Below, piece after piece: positions 33,201-45,200 of a DNA stretch of 64,000 nt. The position numbers and the translations under genes are program-made. The stretch covers positions 107,442 to 171,441 of the forward strand of contig JACBWW010000085.1 in the NCBI GenBank assembly GCA_020086605.1. Direction: 5' to 3'. Each line of letters starts with the position of its first letter. Positions within the stretch are counted from its first letter, which is position 1. Under the pieces are notes generated by a model, which did no database searches, was not told where the DNA came from, and saw nothing but the letters and a program-made list of their open reading frames with translations. The DNA is from Lanius collurio. Lineage: Eukaryota; Chordata; Aves; Passeriformes; Laniidae.

Positions 33201-36200
33201 ACTTTCCTCCTAGCCCATGTTTTGCAGCCTCTGGCTTTACCCTGTCCCAGCTGCACTCCCAACACAGCTACAGCTACAGCTGCCTCTGGCACAGCAGAGC
33301 CAGAGGAAAAGGAAGAGATGCAGCAACCCCATCAGCACTGCCTGCTGCACACTGACACTGGCCTGCCTGGGCTCCCAGTCCCACCTTCCCTTGCAAATTA
33401 AACAATTAGGAAAAAGAAACTCATGACTCCTCACTGCTGTTTCAGACCCCTGCTCAGGCCAGACTCCCAGCGAAATGCCACAGTTAAATAATGACTGGCA
33501 GGGATGCCCCACTGCAAGCAGGGTGACGGCGTTGGTGGTTCACTGCTGAGCTCCAAGGCCCTGCTTATCCCAAGGATGAGCATAAGGAGGAGCCCTAAGC
33601 CTGGCAATGCCTGCCCTGCCTTCCCTTGATAATCCTCCCACGCAGCTTGGCTGAGCCCACGAGTGCCATTTCTACCCCACCCGACTGTTCCACCTAGACA
33701 TGAAGCCCCACAAAGCTACCCCAGACCCCAAATCCAGGTTCAACACACACCCAGCCCCTTCCTGACAGCTCTTCCAAACCACATCAGTGTTTGGGGGTTA
33801 ACAGGAACCAGGGAAATAAATAGTCTCTATATGACTCCTCAGCCACAGCAGATCTGATTTACTTACATAGAGGATGGGGATGATGGAGGGATCGTCCCTG
33901 CGGATAATTGTTGGGACATACTCTGCTTTGGGCACCTTGGAAGAAATGAGCTGCAAAGGTGGAAAAGGTGCAACAGCATGAGGAGAAGGCAGTAGAGTCT
34001 GGACAGAAGCACAAAGGCCATAAAATAGTGCCCTGTTGAGCTGCTCTCAGGTGTTACTCGAGGTAGCAGCTAACCTCGTCTAGCCACAACCCACTGGAAG
34101 GTGCTCCAGCCCAGAGCACCCCCAGGCCTGCCCTTGGGTGTCACCATTTCCTTGACCCCCAAGACAAGATGAGCACACAGCTGTGCCCTCCAGCTGCACT
34201 GGGCCCAGAACAGTCTGGAAAGGGGAGACTGAGGTGCACAGAGGATGCAGCAGCTTGTGCACCACCATGGATGGCTGCATCCCAGTGAGGATCTCTCCTG
34301 CAAAGCCTCCTCCTGGCTGTAGGGAGCGTTCAGGGTCTGGTGGGACCTGCACAGGGTCCAGCCAAGGGCTGGCACTGCACCAGGCACAGCAGGCACAGGG
34401 CTGCAGGTGTCAGACAGCGCCCAACAACTCTGGCTGAAGCCCCAGCTGGCTCCAGCAGCACCAGAGCCTGAACTCTGTTGTGATTCCAGGCCCCTCAGCT
34501 CCTCACTGTGGGAGCAGAACTGACAGTGGTGCTCAGGTCTCTATTTTCAGGGTTAACAAGCCTCAGGCTGACTTGATTCTGTGCTGGTGTCAGTCCTGCT
34601 CTGATTTGGACTACAGACTCCTCCTTCTACTTTTCTTTCAATGCATTATCCCCAGCAACAACAGATCTGAACCCATGTCATGTCTTGGTTCATCTCTGAG
34701 TGACCCTCACAGACACCTGAGGCAGTGCCTGTACAACAGACTTCCCATGAAGATCTTGAACTTAGTAGCACTGAAAGGACAGGCAGAGCCTGAGCTGGAA
34801 ATGCTCACCATTATTTTTGGTGGAATAAAGTCTTCTCCATCACATGCCATGGCTTCAAGTTCCTTTTCTGCTTCCCAGTTCAAGTCGAAATCACCATCCA
34901 GAGTCCCGCAGGAATCCTGAAGGTCATGGCCTGCCAGAACACAGGGAACATTACAAGGGCAGAACAGCCTTCCCCACTCCATCCTGCCTTGGCAGCTTCC
35001 TCACAAGAGATGCCACAAGACTCGTGTCCTCTTGTCACCCACAGAGAGACAGACACCACTTTGGGGCTGGTGTCTTCAAACAGACAAACATGTAACAAAT
35101 GGAGAGTGCACAGAGAGCTCACACTGTGTATCACAGAACTTCATCACCCTCGCAGTCACCAAGCTTTGGGTTTCCAAGTCACAACAGTCACCCTGTCACT
35201 CCAGAAATGGGGAAGGAGACAGAACGCAGACAGACTCTACACTTCAGCACTGCCAGGCTGATAAGCAAAGTCCAAAGACTTCAAAGCTGGTCTCCTTGTA
35301 GTAATTACTGCTCTAACTACATCTTTTGAAGGATTACAAAGAAAATCTGCCTTGTTGGTCAGACTGATCCTGGCAGAGAAGTCTTAGAGCGTGCGTGAGG
35401 ACAGCTGCAACAAACACAGTCATACTGCAACAGGAGACTCGAACTTGCTCTCCAAATTGACCTTACCTGTTGGCCTTCAATGCCTCCTGGGGAAAAAAAC
35501 ATCTGGAAGGAATATAATTGACCATTAAAGGTTAAAAATAGAGATGGTTGCTGGACTGAGGAAAGAGAAGCGAGGTGCCACTGTTTGTGCCTTTGGGGAT
35601 GTCCGAGTGTCGCTGGGCAGTGCCTGGAGCCTGTCTGAACCACGGCTTTTCCATGGCTTTTCCATCCACCTCCGGGCAGCTGAGGGAGCAGGGAGGAGTC
35701 AGACTGCCAAACAACAGGGTCATGTTTTGAACCTGGCCTTTCACACATCTCCCCCTGCAACCTGGGTCTTCTACACCTAGCAGGGCCAGATCTCATGCTT
35801 ACCTGGTAGATCAGGTCATTTCATTAGGGAAATTCACTTCAACATGGGCAAACTCATATCCACCAAGCTCCTGCCTACAGGCTTGCAATAAAATCTGTGT
35901 AAAACAGCCATTCCCTTTATAAGAATACAGTGGGAAGATGCTGGCATTCCTTCCTGTAAATGAACACAACAGCATCTCAGTCCCCTCAAGCAGAACATGG
36001 CAGCATTACTGGGGATTCCCAGAGGGATTCCTGGCAGCCCAAATGAAGATCAGATTGCCCCAAGCTATCACCTGTGCAGGAAATCAAAGGTCCATCTCAT
36101 CAGCTGCATTCTTGAGCTATTCCAGGCTAGGAAAGAGCTCAGAAGGGGCTCCTGCATGGGAAGCCACGTTAGCCCCACTACAGTGAAGGTAGCCTTGGAC

Positions 36201-39200
36201 TGGTGAGCTTCCAGAGAGGTTGTTTTGGTGCCAAGAGGATAAGGGATGATGGGAACAGAGGGCTGTAAGAGAGCTGTACCACTGGGTACCCTTTGGCAAA
36301 ATAACCTGAGGTTGGATGAGTTGTGCTCTACAAATAAATACAGGTACACACAGATGAACAGGTACATACACCTGGAGCGTTACCTGCTCCGATCTCAGGA
36401 AACTAAAAAAGGATCACAGACAGGACAGAAGGGCACAGAGGAGTTACTCCAGTGGGACTCCAACAACTGCTGGAGGGTTTGCCCACAGGAGGAAGCTCAA
36501 AGGACTCAGAACTCACTTTCTCGAGAGTCATGGAAGGAATCAGCTTTGATGGGAGTCGGGTCACTCCAGGACCTGCTGAAGCTCCTCTCACGCCGTTCGG
36601 CAAATGCTAAAGGATAAAACCAGAGCACGACATTAACAGATCCCAAAGCACCTCTGCTGCTGCCAGCAAACAAATTATCCAGCAGATTGCCACCAAAGCC
36701 ACACATCACAGACTCCCCTGGGCTGGTCCTTCCACTCGCCAAATGTGAGTCCTTTCCACACAGCAGAGACAAAGTGCCCACTTGTGCACAGGATGGGATG
36801 TGGAACACAGAAAAAGGACAACACTTGATGGTCTCTCCTTAAATGCACACGGCTCAAAGCTCAGTTAAATCAAGGCCATTCCAGTGTCCCAGTGTAAGTG
36901 CTCAGACTCCAAGGCCTCACAGAAACATGCACTACTCAGCTAATGACACCTGCATGGCCAGAAGAAAGCTGTAGGTCTCCAGTCAGTTCTCCCTTCATGT
37001 TCTACTGGCATCCCAGCTGGAGTTGGGAGGGGATGTTTCTGGAAAGCTCATGCTTTCTACATTTTGTTGCAAAAGAGGAAATCCTTCAGCCTTTGCTTGC
37101 CTGCACTCTTGTGAGCACTACTCATGGCTTTTTTTCCTCCCAAGGAATGATGTACTGTTTGCACCAGCATTTCCCAAGCACAATCCAGAGAGCTTGGCTC
37201 AGACGGCTGCACCACAGGCAAATTCCTGGGAACTGGCAACCACCACATATGACTTGGCAAGCCCATGTGAGAACCATTATGCTGGGATTAACAGCCACTT
37301 ATGGGCACTAATACCTATTTCTGGTGGCAGACAGAGTCTGCAGCAGGGAATTGAGTAACAGCAGCACAGGAATTCATTGTGGATCAGCATCACAAGGGCA
37401 GCCTGTCCCCTGCTGAAGTGTGTCCAGGGTGGGTGTCTGGGGAGACAAACCACATCTTCAGTTCTTCAGGTGATCACCACCCTCAGCTTTTAGTTAAACC
37501 CAGGCATTTTGCTACTGTGCACAGGAAGAAAGCTTTGAAAACATGACCCAAGAGTTCCTGAGGCAGAGAAACGCCTGAGCTTCCCGGAGGTGAGCCCTGT
37601 CCACGTCAGGCAGTGCTAATTCAGATGCCAATGAAGACTCTGGAAAGGGCAAAGCTCTTTGCCCATCACTTCCCACAGCACATGAGAAAGGAAAGAATGC
37701 AAATTGAACTCAGCAGCGCTTTGCTGTGGGCACTCTGTAGATGATGCCTGGCCAGGGGGTGGGAAGAACAAGCTGTTTTCTCTTCTGGAGCAATCCTCAG
37801 CTCTCAGGAGCAGGTTACACCACTTTCACAGCTCTAAGGGAGTTGCCCAAACAAGTTATGGAGGATTGTTGCCTTCTCCAGGGAAAGGGAACTGCCATTT
37901 CGCAGGCCTAAGAGATGATTTCTTTCCCGGTGAGGCGAAACGCTCCCTGATTTCCCCCTTGCTCCAATCTCTTCCTGATCCTCTTCTTTCTTCCTTCCAC
38001 CATCCTCTCAGCTCCCACCAGGCAACTTTCCCCCAGGTCCTGCTGTGGAGATGGCAGTGGGACAGGGGAGGAGGGGACAGCCAGCAGTCTGTGTGGCACA
38101 TGGAGCCACAGCTCATCACAGCTGCAGAGAGAGGCCAGGCAGCTCTGCTGGACTCCCAGCTCAGGTTCTCCTCACTGGCCTCCACACCAGTGATCACCAA
38201 AACCCACACAGAGGGCAAGGATGCTGTGGCATTCCTTCCATGCCTGGCACCAGAGATGTCCCACAGCCATGGCAGAGGGTCCTTGGGAACAGCCTCCAGG
38301 CTGCTGCAGGCATCCACGTGTCCTGGACACTTGCAACCACCTGGCCTTCTTGTTAGTAGGATAAAATGGCACCAGCAGGCCAAATCCTCTCTCCAGCCCA
38401 AAGCTAACTCCTCTCAACCCGCATCTGCATGTGACAGAATTCCACAAACCCCAGCTCCTCACAGCCACACTTCCAGGTGCTCACTTACTTTGTGCTTTAA
38501 CCCTTCGGCTCCCCACCATGCGGAGGTGCTTCCGAAAATTCCTGCAAGAAAGGCCAAACACAACCTTTGAGAAAGGTGACACGAAGCAACACCTGGGCCC
38601 AGGACTGTGAGAACAAGGAGGAAGAAAATAAAATGGGGATGATGGTGTATTTCCTTCTGGGCATTCCACAGCTGGAGGCCAGGTTCCCAAGCTGCAGTGA
38701 TTCAGTGCTGGGGATGGTGATGTTTGTTGAGTGGGGTTGTTCTGAGCTGCCTGGTCTGCTGGTACAGGACAAGTGGGGTCCCACAGGGCAGCCCCCTGCT
38801 CATGGTTGCTTTCCCTTTTCTATGGTTAAGGTTTACCTGTGCTGTATTTGCTGAGCATACCCACTGCCCCTGCTGGCAGTGCTCCCTCTTTTCAGTAACT
38901 GCTCCCCTCTCTCCAGCAGGAACGTGGGGTGCCCAGGCTCTGCACACACCATGCTCGTGGCTGTGCTCATTCCCAAACACAGCAGCTCCTAAACCCTCTA
39001 GCCCATGCTGCTCTCCAGGCAGAGCTGGGAGAGACCGAAGCAGGTTCTCCCTCCTTGCCCAGCAGAGATCACTGATGCTGCCTGTCCCCATGGGCCTGCT
39101 CTCCCCGTGTGCTGCCCTGGCCTGGCCTCACAGGCAGGTCCAGAGGGGCTGCAGAGCACACAGCTCTGAGGGAAAGCCCTGGGGAGCAGCTACACCCCAG

Positions 39201-42200
39201 AGTCAGGTCTGTGTAAAACAATGTCCTGGCCACTCCTGAGAGGCCACGGCAAAGGGACTCTTTGTCCTCCCAAGTGCAAGGGACCAGTTGCTTTTTGTTT
39301 CTCATCACTCACTAGGCAGGAAGAGGACAGGAACAAACAGGACAGCAGAAGAGACAGGGAGAAGCAGCATCAAGAGAAGTGTCACCTCTCCATGAACTAT
39401 TTAGTGACTGTGGCTTCACCCCACAGTGCCACCCCAGGATGACAGACAGCCCATGCACTGGGCACCCTACATGGAGCAGAGAAGCCTTCCTGGATTCCTC
39501 GTGCCCCCCAACACACAGGGCAAACACCAGGCAAGAGAGACCACAGCTGGTGAATGGGTAAGTCACAAGTTGTCTGGCTCACACACAGGTTAGTGGGATG
39601 AGTAAGGACATGGTACAACCATGCAGATACTTTAACTGATTGGACCAGAAGACACTTCCAGCACTGACACGAGGTTGTTCAGAGAAACTCGGATACAGCT
39701 GCTCCTATGCAGAGATCCCCACAACACAGTCCTCACGGGAGAGCACCTAACCCACGTCACCTCCTGCACTTCCTCACTTTGGCCTGGCATCCCTTGTTGT
39801 CATCAGGCTCCAAACTCAGCAAGAAGGAAAACCAGCAGCTGGGAGCAGCATCATTCCATGCCAAATTTCCATCTGCACTTGGCCTATTAATGTTTCCCAA
39901 AGATTTATCTCTACTTGGGTACATGAAGATTCACTGCTGTGGATCAGACAAGTGCCCCTTCAGACACATCACTGGCCTGGCTCTCTGTACAAAGCCTTCT
40001 GGGGTGCACCACCACTGAGAACTGGGTCTGTCCTACAGTGCATTAGATTAAAATAAAAAAAACCCCAATATTTTAAAGGAACCAAGGCTGTTCATTACAC
40101 AAAAAGGTCTCAGACATGTTATACGGGAATCTTTATGGTCAGTTGTGAGCCTGAGATCATACCAGACACTGAGAACTTGTCAGTTGCCAAGGCCACTGTC
40201 ACATCCTTTGGACTTCTGGCATTTTGGAGTAAAATCCACTTTTCTGTTAAATGCTCAGCTGTCCTCTCCACAGGAGAGTTTCTTCAGACCCTGGGGGCAG
40301 AGGGGTAAAGCAGCCTTTGCCATGGAAAAAGGTTGCTCCCAGCTGCCTGGAGAGCTCGGGCTCTCCTATGAGAGACCTAAATATCATCTCCTAAACACTG
40401 CTGAGAGCAGCTACAAGAAAATGCCAGCTGTTCAAGGTTAACCACTGCACTAAATACACAGAGAATGGGACAAAGGCCTTTTGCTCCATCTCTTGTCTTC
40501 TAGAAAAAAATAGCACTTTGGAAAGGAGGTGCAAGTCTGGGACTGCCTCTTAATGTGGGCATGCTGTGAACATCTAGATCCTTCTGAGGGCTTCTTGCAG
40601 CTGCCTGGCTCCTCAGGCTCCTCTGTATCTGCATATCAGTGTGACAGGACTGGCCCTGGGGAAGCTGCAACCAGCTCTGTGAGCACTGGGGCTCCCCCAA
40701 CCTGCCAAGCCTTCCTGCTTGGTTCCTGCACCCAGATGGCATTTGATCCCTTGCAAGATCCCTTCACCCATCATGACACAACCAGAATCCCTCAAGTTTC
40801 AGCAATGAAATCTCCTTATCACTCCATTTTCTGAACAGTTTTCCTCCAGTGTGCCTCATGGTCTGCATGACCCCATGGCACCTCCAGGGTATCCATCCCA
40901 GCCAGAGGGGCTCCAAGACACAGCAGTCCCACTCCACACCCTGCAGCCCTGCCTGCAGTGGGTCACCACACTCTGCCCAGAAGTCTTTTCACTACTCAAA
41001 CTCCTGGCAGCACCTCCTACATTCTCCTCCCTGGCTGCTCCTGCAGTGGGGCAAAGCTCTGGGCATCCCTCAGTCCATAGGCAGCATCCCTGAGGCCACA
41101 TCACACAACCCAGCCTCCCTGGACACCAGGACTCAGCACTGAAGGGGCTGTGTGAGAACCCTGCAACACCCACAAAGGGCTGCACAACAAACACCCAAAC
41201 TCACAGCAGGGTTCTCCTCACTCCCTGGAGGAGAGAGCTGAGCTCTGCCAGCAATCCCTGCAGCCAGAGCCCCAGCACTGCTGTCCCAGCTCCTCTCTGG
41301 GACACAACAGACACAGGCTCCCACTGCCAAGCGCCCTACCAGGGTATACAACTGCTCCTGCCCTCACAGCTCACATGAACAACCCATTTTCTAACCAAGA
41401 CTTGCCTTTGCCTAACAAATTCTGAGAAATCTTTTTAAAGATACACTGTCTATTTGTTTAGAGTGCCTTTAGTTTGGATTTTTATTTCTCTTTGTTATTG
41501 GTAAAAAAAACCCTCATCATCCTGAAGTTGCAAAAAAAAAAATTGTCTGGCAATTTCTCAGTTAAGAAAATCTGATGTTTTTCTCCCACTTGGTTTTGAA
41601 CAGTGCTGAAGTGATCATGGCAGTTTTTAACCAATGACACACATGCTGTGTTATCCTTTTTAGCAGGCTGCCACGAGCCTTGGCACATTTAAAAAACCAA
41701 ACCAGTTCTGATCCCTACTGTGAGTAAGTGATGTGCCATAGGAAGCCTGCAGAAGGAAACCAGGTCCTTCTGTAATACCTGGACAAGGAATCGGTCCTCA
41801 TCCACTTTTATTTCCCTTTTATTATTGAAAAAAAGATTTTAAAGTAGACTTCTGGTCACTAGAGATGTCAATTTTGCCTAGGTCTCAGATTTCTGAGGTG
41901 CATTTGTAGATGCAGCAACAGCACATACCAGTATTCATCTAACCTCAAACAAATTCCTGCCTGTGGCAGGGGAGCTGGAACTAGATCATATTTTAGGTTT
42001 CTTCCAATCCAAGCCATTCTGTGATGATATGAAACTCCAAATTGGAATGGGGAAATTGCATCTTTAATTTTTAAAGTATGTATTTTTCTACCTGAGACAC
42101 AGATCATGTATATTATATCTGCAAAGTCAAAAGCAACTTGACAGTGTTCTTTAAGAAGATGGAGATCAGCTACCCTGAGCATCATTCACCTCCACAGCTC

Positions 42201-45200
42201 CAGCAGAGCCACTGCCAGTGTCCCCAGGACAGCACAGACACAGGGACAGCCACGGTCAACGCCACCAGGGTTCAGCACTGACCCCAAGGGCCCATGCAAC
42301 ACCACAGCTATGGGAGGGAAGGGGCCCTACCTCTGGATAAGAGCTGCAGAATCATTCTCTCGTTTCCGTCTCTTCCTCTCTGCGTAGCCCCTGAACGCCC
42401 TGGGAAACCATTTCAAGCCATTAACCAAGTCCACAGCGTGGAAGTGGAGAGGACAAGGGACACACAGAGGGAAGCTCTCAGCAACAGAGGCTGTGCTGCC
42501 CAGGGGCCGGGCAGCACCGTGGGTGGGTCAGGGCTGGGCAGGGCACTCAAACCACAGCTCCTCACTGCCTAGGGCTGCTCCTCAAACATCAGAACATGGC
42601 CCAAAGGAGCAACCACCATCCCTGCTCTGGAGAATGGACCTGGGAGCTGCAGGCACACCCCCTCTGCACACCAGGATCGAGAAGGACAAAGTGTGCCAGC
42701 AACTGAGGGCTGCACTTAGAGGATGAGGATGGTTTGGTGGGATCCATGTAGGCCTTCCAGGTGTAGCCACCTAACCTCCTGCCAGCTGACAGACAGCCCT
42801 AGCACAGGGAAAGCACAAGTGAATATGATGGACAGGAGAGGAGAGTTTATCCAGGACACCAACAGACAAGGAAATAAAAAAAAATAAGATTATACTTACG
42901 AGATGCTAAAGATTCCAGGAGATGCAGAGAAAAAAGAAAGAGAAGAGGAATTCATTAGTGCTCAGCCCCAGCCAGCGTTCTGAGGGAATTCTCACTCCAG
43001 AAGAAATATTTCTTGTTAGGTGGAAGGAAATTGCTTTTTAAATTAAACGTTTCTCAGTGGTGAGACTCCTCCTTGACTGGGCTCAATCCTCCCTGGGGCA
43101 GGGCTGACATGTGGCTTGGATGCAAACTGAGCTCCACGCAGACCCAGAGGATGTGCAGATGTACAAGAGCTGAGTGTGGCCTGCCAGGCTGCACCACCAT
43201 GAGCTCCTGGAGCAGGGAGAGCTGCTCCCCTCTTGACAAACACTGCTGAAGCTGGCTCATGCTGCCTGCCCCATGAAGGGAGTGAGCACAGCGGGTTGCA
43301 CACGCTGGAGCAGAGGCCAGGGGCACCTGGGGAGCCATCCCAGCACCTTGGGGAGGTGTCCTGAACTTCTGGAGGTGTTTCTGTGTCACTTCCAGAGGCA
43401 GCACAGAAGCTCCAGAAATGTTAACCAAGGAGCCACACCAACCAAGGGAGCTGTGTTCCTCAAGGGCTCCCTCAGGGCACTGTTTCCCAAACCAACCCCA
43501 CCCTGGCCTTCAAGCCCCATAAGCTCTGCCACAGGGACCATCTGCAACAAATCTGCCCAGGAAATATGAATTCAGACAGCAAAGGCTGCGTTCAAATGTG
43601 CTGATTTTGCACATGGTTTGTGGGTCAGATCAGAACTGTGAAATACCATTGACTGTTATCAGCCAGTATTTTTAAAATGTTTTTTTCTCGGGGATGCAGC
43701 TACCCCACTCCTCAACTCCAGATCCAGCCCTCCCTGCACCAATCATTCCAGGTCTCATCCAATCTGGGTTATCCCAAGAGAAATAATCAGCCTCTTTTCA
43801 GGGTTTGGGGAGGGAAAAGTGGAAGGGAAAGAAGAAATGTCAGAGAAGCAAGAGTACAAAAAGGACACCAGATTTGACCAGAAGAAAACAGAGAGAGCCA
43901 GAGGGCTGAAGGGTGGAAGAAGAACACAGTAAAAAGGTGACAAGGCTGGAGAAGGGCCTTGGAAAGCAGAACACTGTCTCATTTTCCTCACTGCTTGGCT
44001 TGGTTTTCCAGTCAGGTAGAAAATACTTGTGAAACCAGGAAGGCAGCACTCCCTGGTAACCAGGTACAACCTGGAAACGAGGCTCCCCTTACTCTCTTCA
44101 GCCCTTTGAGAGCTGCCTCCTCCCAAAACACAGCACTCAGGAACCTGCACGGAGTGTGGAGGGAAAGGCTCCTCCTAACTCACACCCCCCCATACTTTGC
44201 AGGGATTTTACTGACACTTTCACAGGTGCAGAGCTGCAGGGCTACACCTCATCCCAGAGGAAGGCACCTCTCTGGAGTGAGGGATGCAGGGCAAACCTGG
44301 AATAACCTTCCCTTGGGAAGTGGGTGCAGCAGAAGTAGCTGGTGGAGGGTCTCGGCTGGTGGTCCCACAGGACCCTCCCTCTGCAAAGGCAGCCAGGCTA
44401 CAGCATCACAGACAAAACCAGGGAAGCAGAGAAGAGCTGGGTAGCCCAAGCAGTTAAAGAAGGTAAAACCAAACAAATGAGAGCAGTAGGAAAAAACTGT
44501 AAGTGGGAAAGAAAATTAACAAGACAAGTTTCTCTCTTTCTTTCTCATCTCTGAACAGTGATGCCAAACACACAACTCCTGCTCCAGGCTCTCAGCCCTG
44601 AGCAGGTCATGGACTCTGAGATACAGAACAAAAGCCACAGCAGTGGTTTCACTTACGCTTGCATAGTTGTAGTAGCAGTGTGAAAACTGAAGAGGTTCTC
44701 TTTTGGGAACCAGGTTCGTATGGGGACATCATCTGCAAGAGAGAGAGAGCAAAGCTTGAGCATCCAGCAGGCACAGACACCCTTCAGACAGCCAGATTTC
44801 CTTCCCAAGCTCCTTCTCTCACGACTTTCCTTCAGCATCCTGTCTTGACTGAACAGGAGCTCAGGAGTCTCATCCTCCTCATATAAATGCACACTGCCAC
44901 CGAGTGTTCTGTAAATTCATGCTAAGCCTGTCTATCAGGCTCCTAAGTGAAGAATAAAAGCTCTATCTTAAGCATGGAAGATTAGAATAATCCAGGAATT
45001 ACAGAAGTGACATTTGAACTAGGAAAAAAAAACAGGGAAAAGAAACATTTTTCATTAAAAGCATTTTCCAGTCTCTGCCTTTTCCTTTATACCATTGATT
45101 TAAACTGTCCCACTCCTCCAGTTCTTTCTGATACAGCCTAGTAGAAGATGAAAAGTGTTTACCTTCCACTCAGAACAGTAAGCCTGAAATATCCTCTCTT

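Noticed and set aside
44737..44750. GA dinucleotide repeat
   Set aside because: Too short to be notable by itself; it is simply the pyrimidine tract of the exon 4 acceptor on the other strand.
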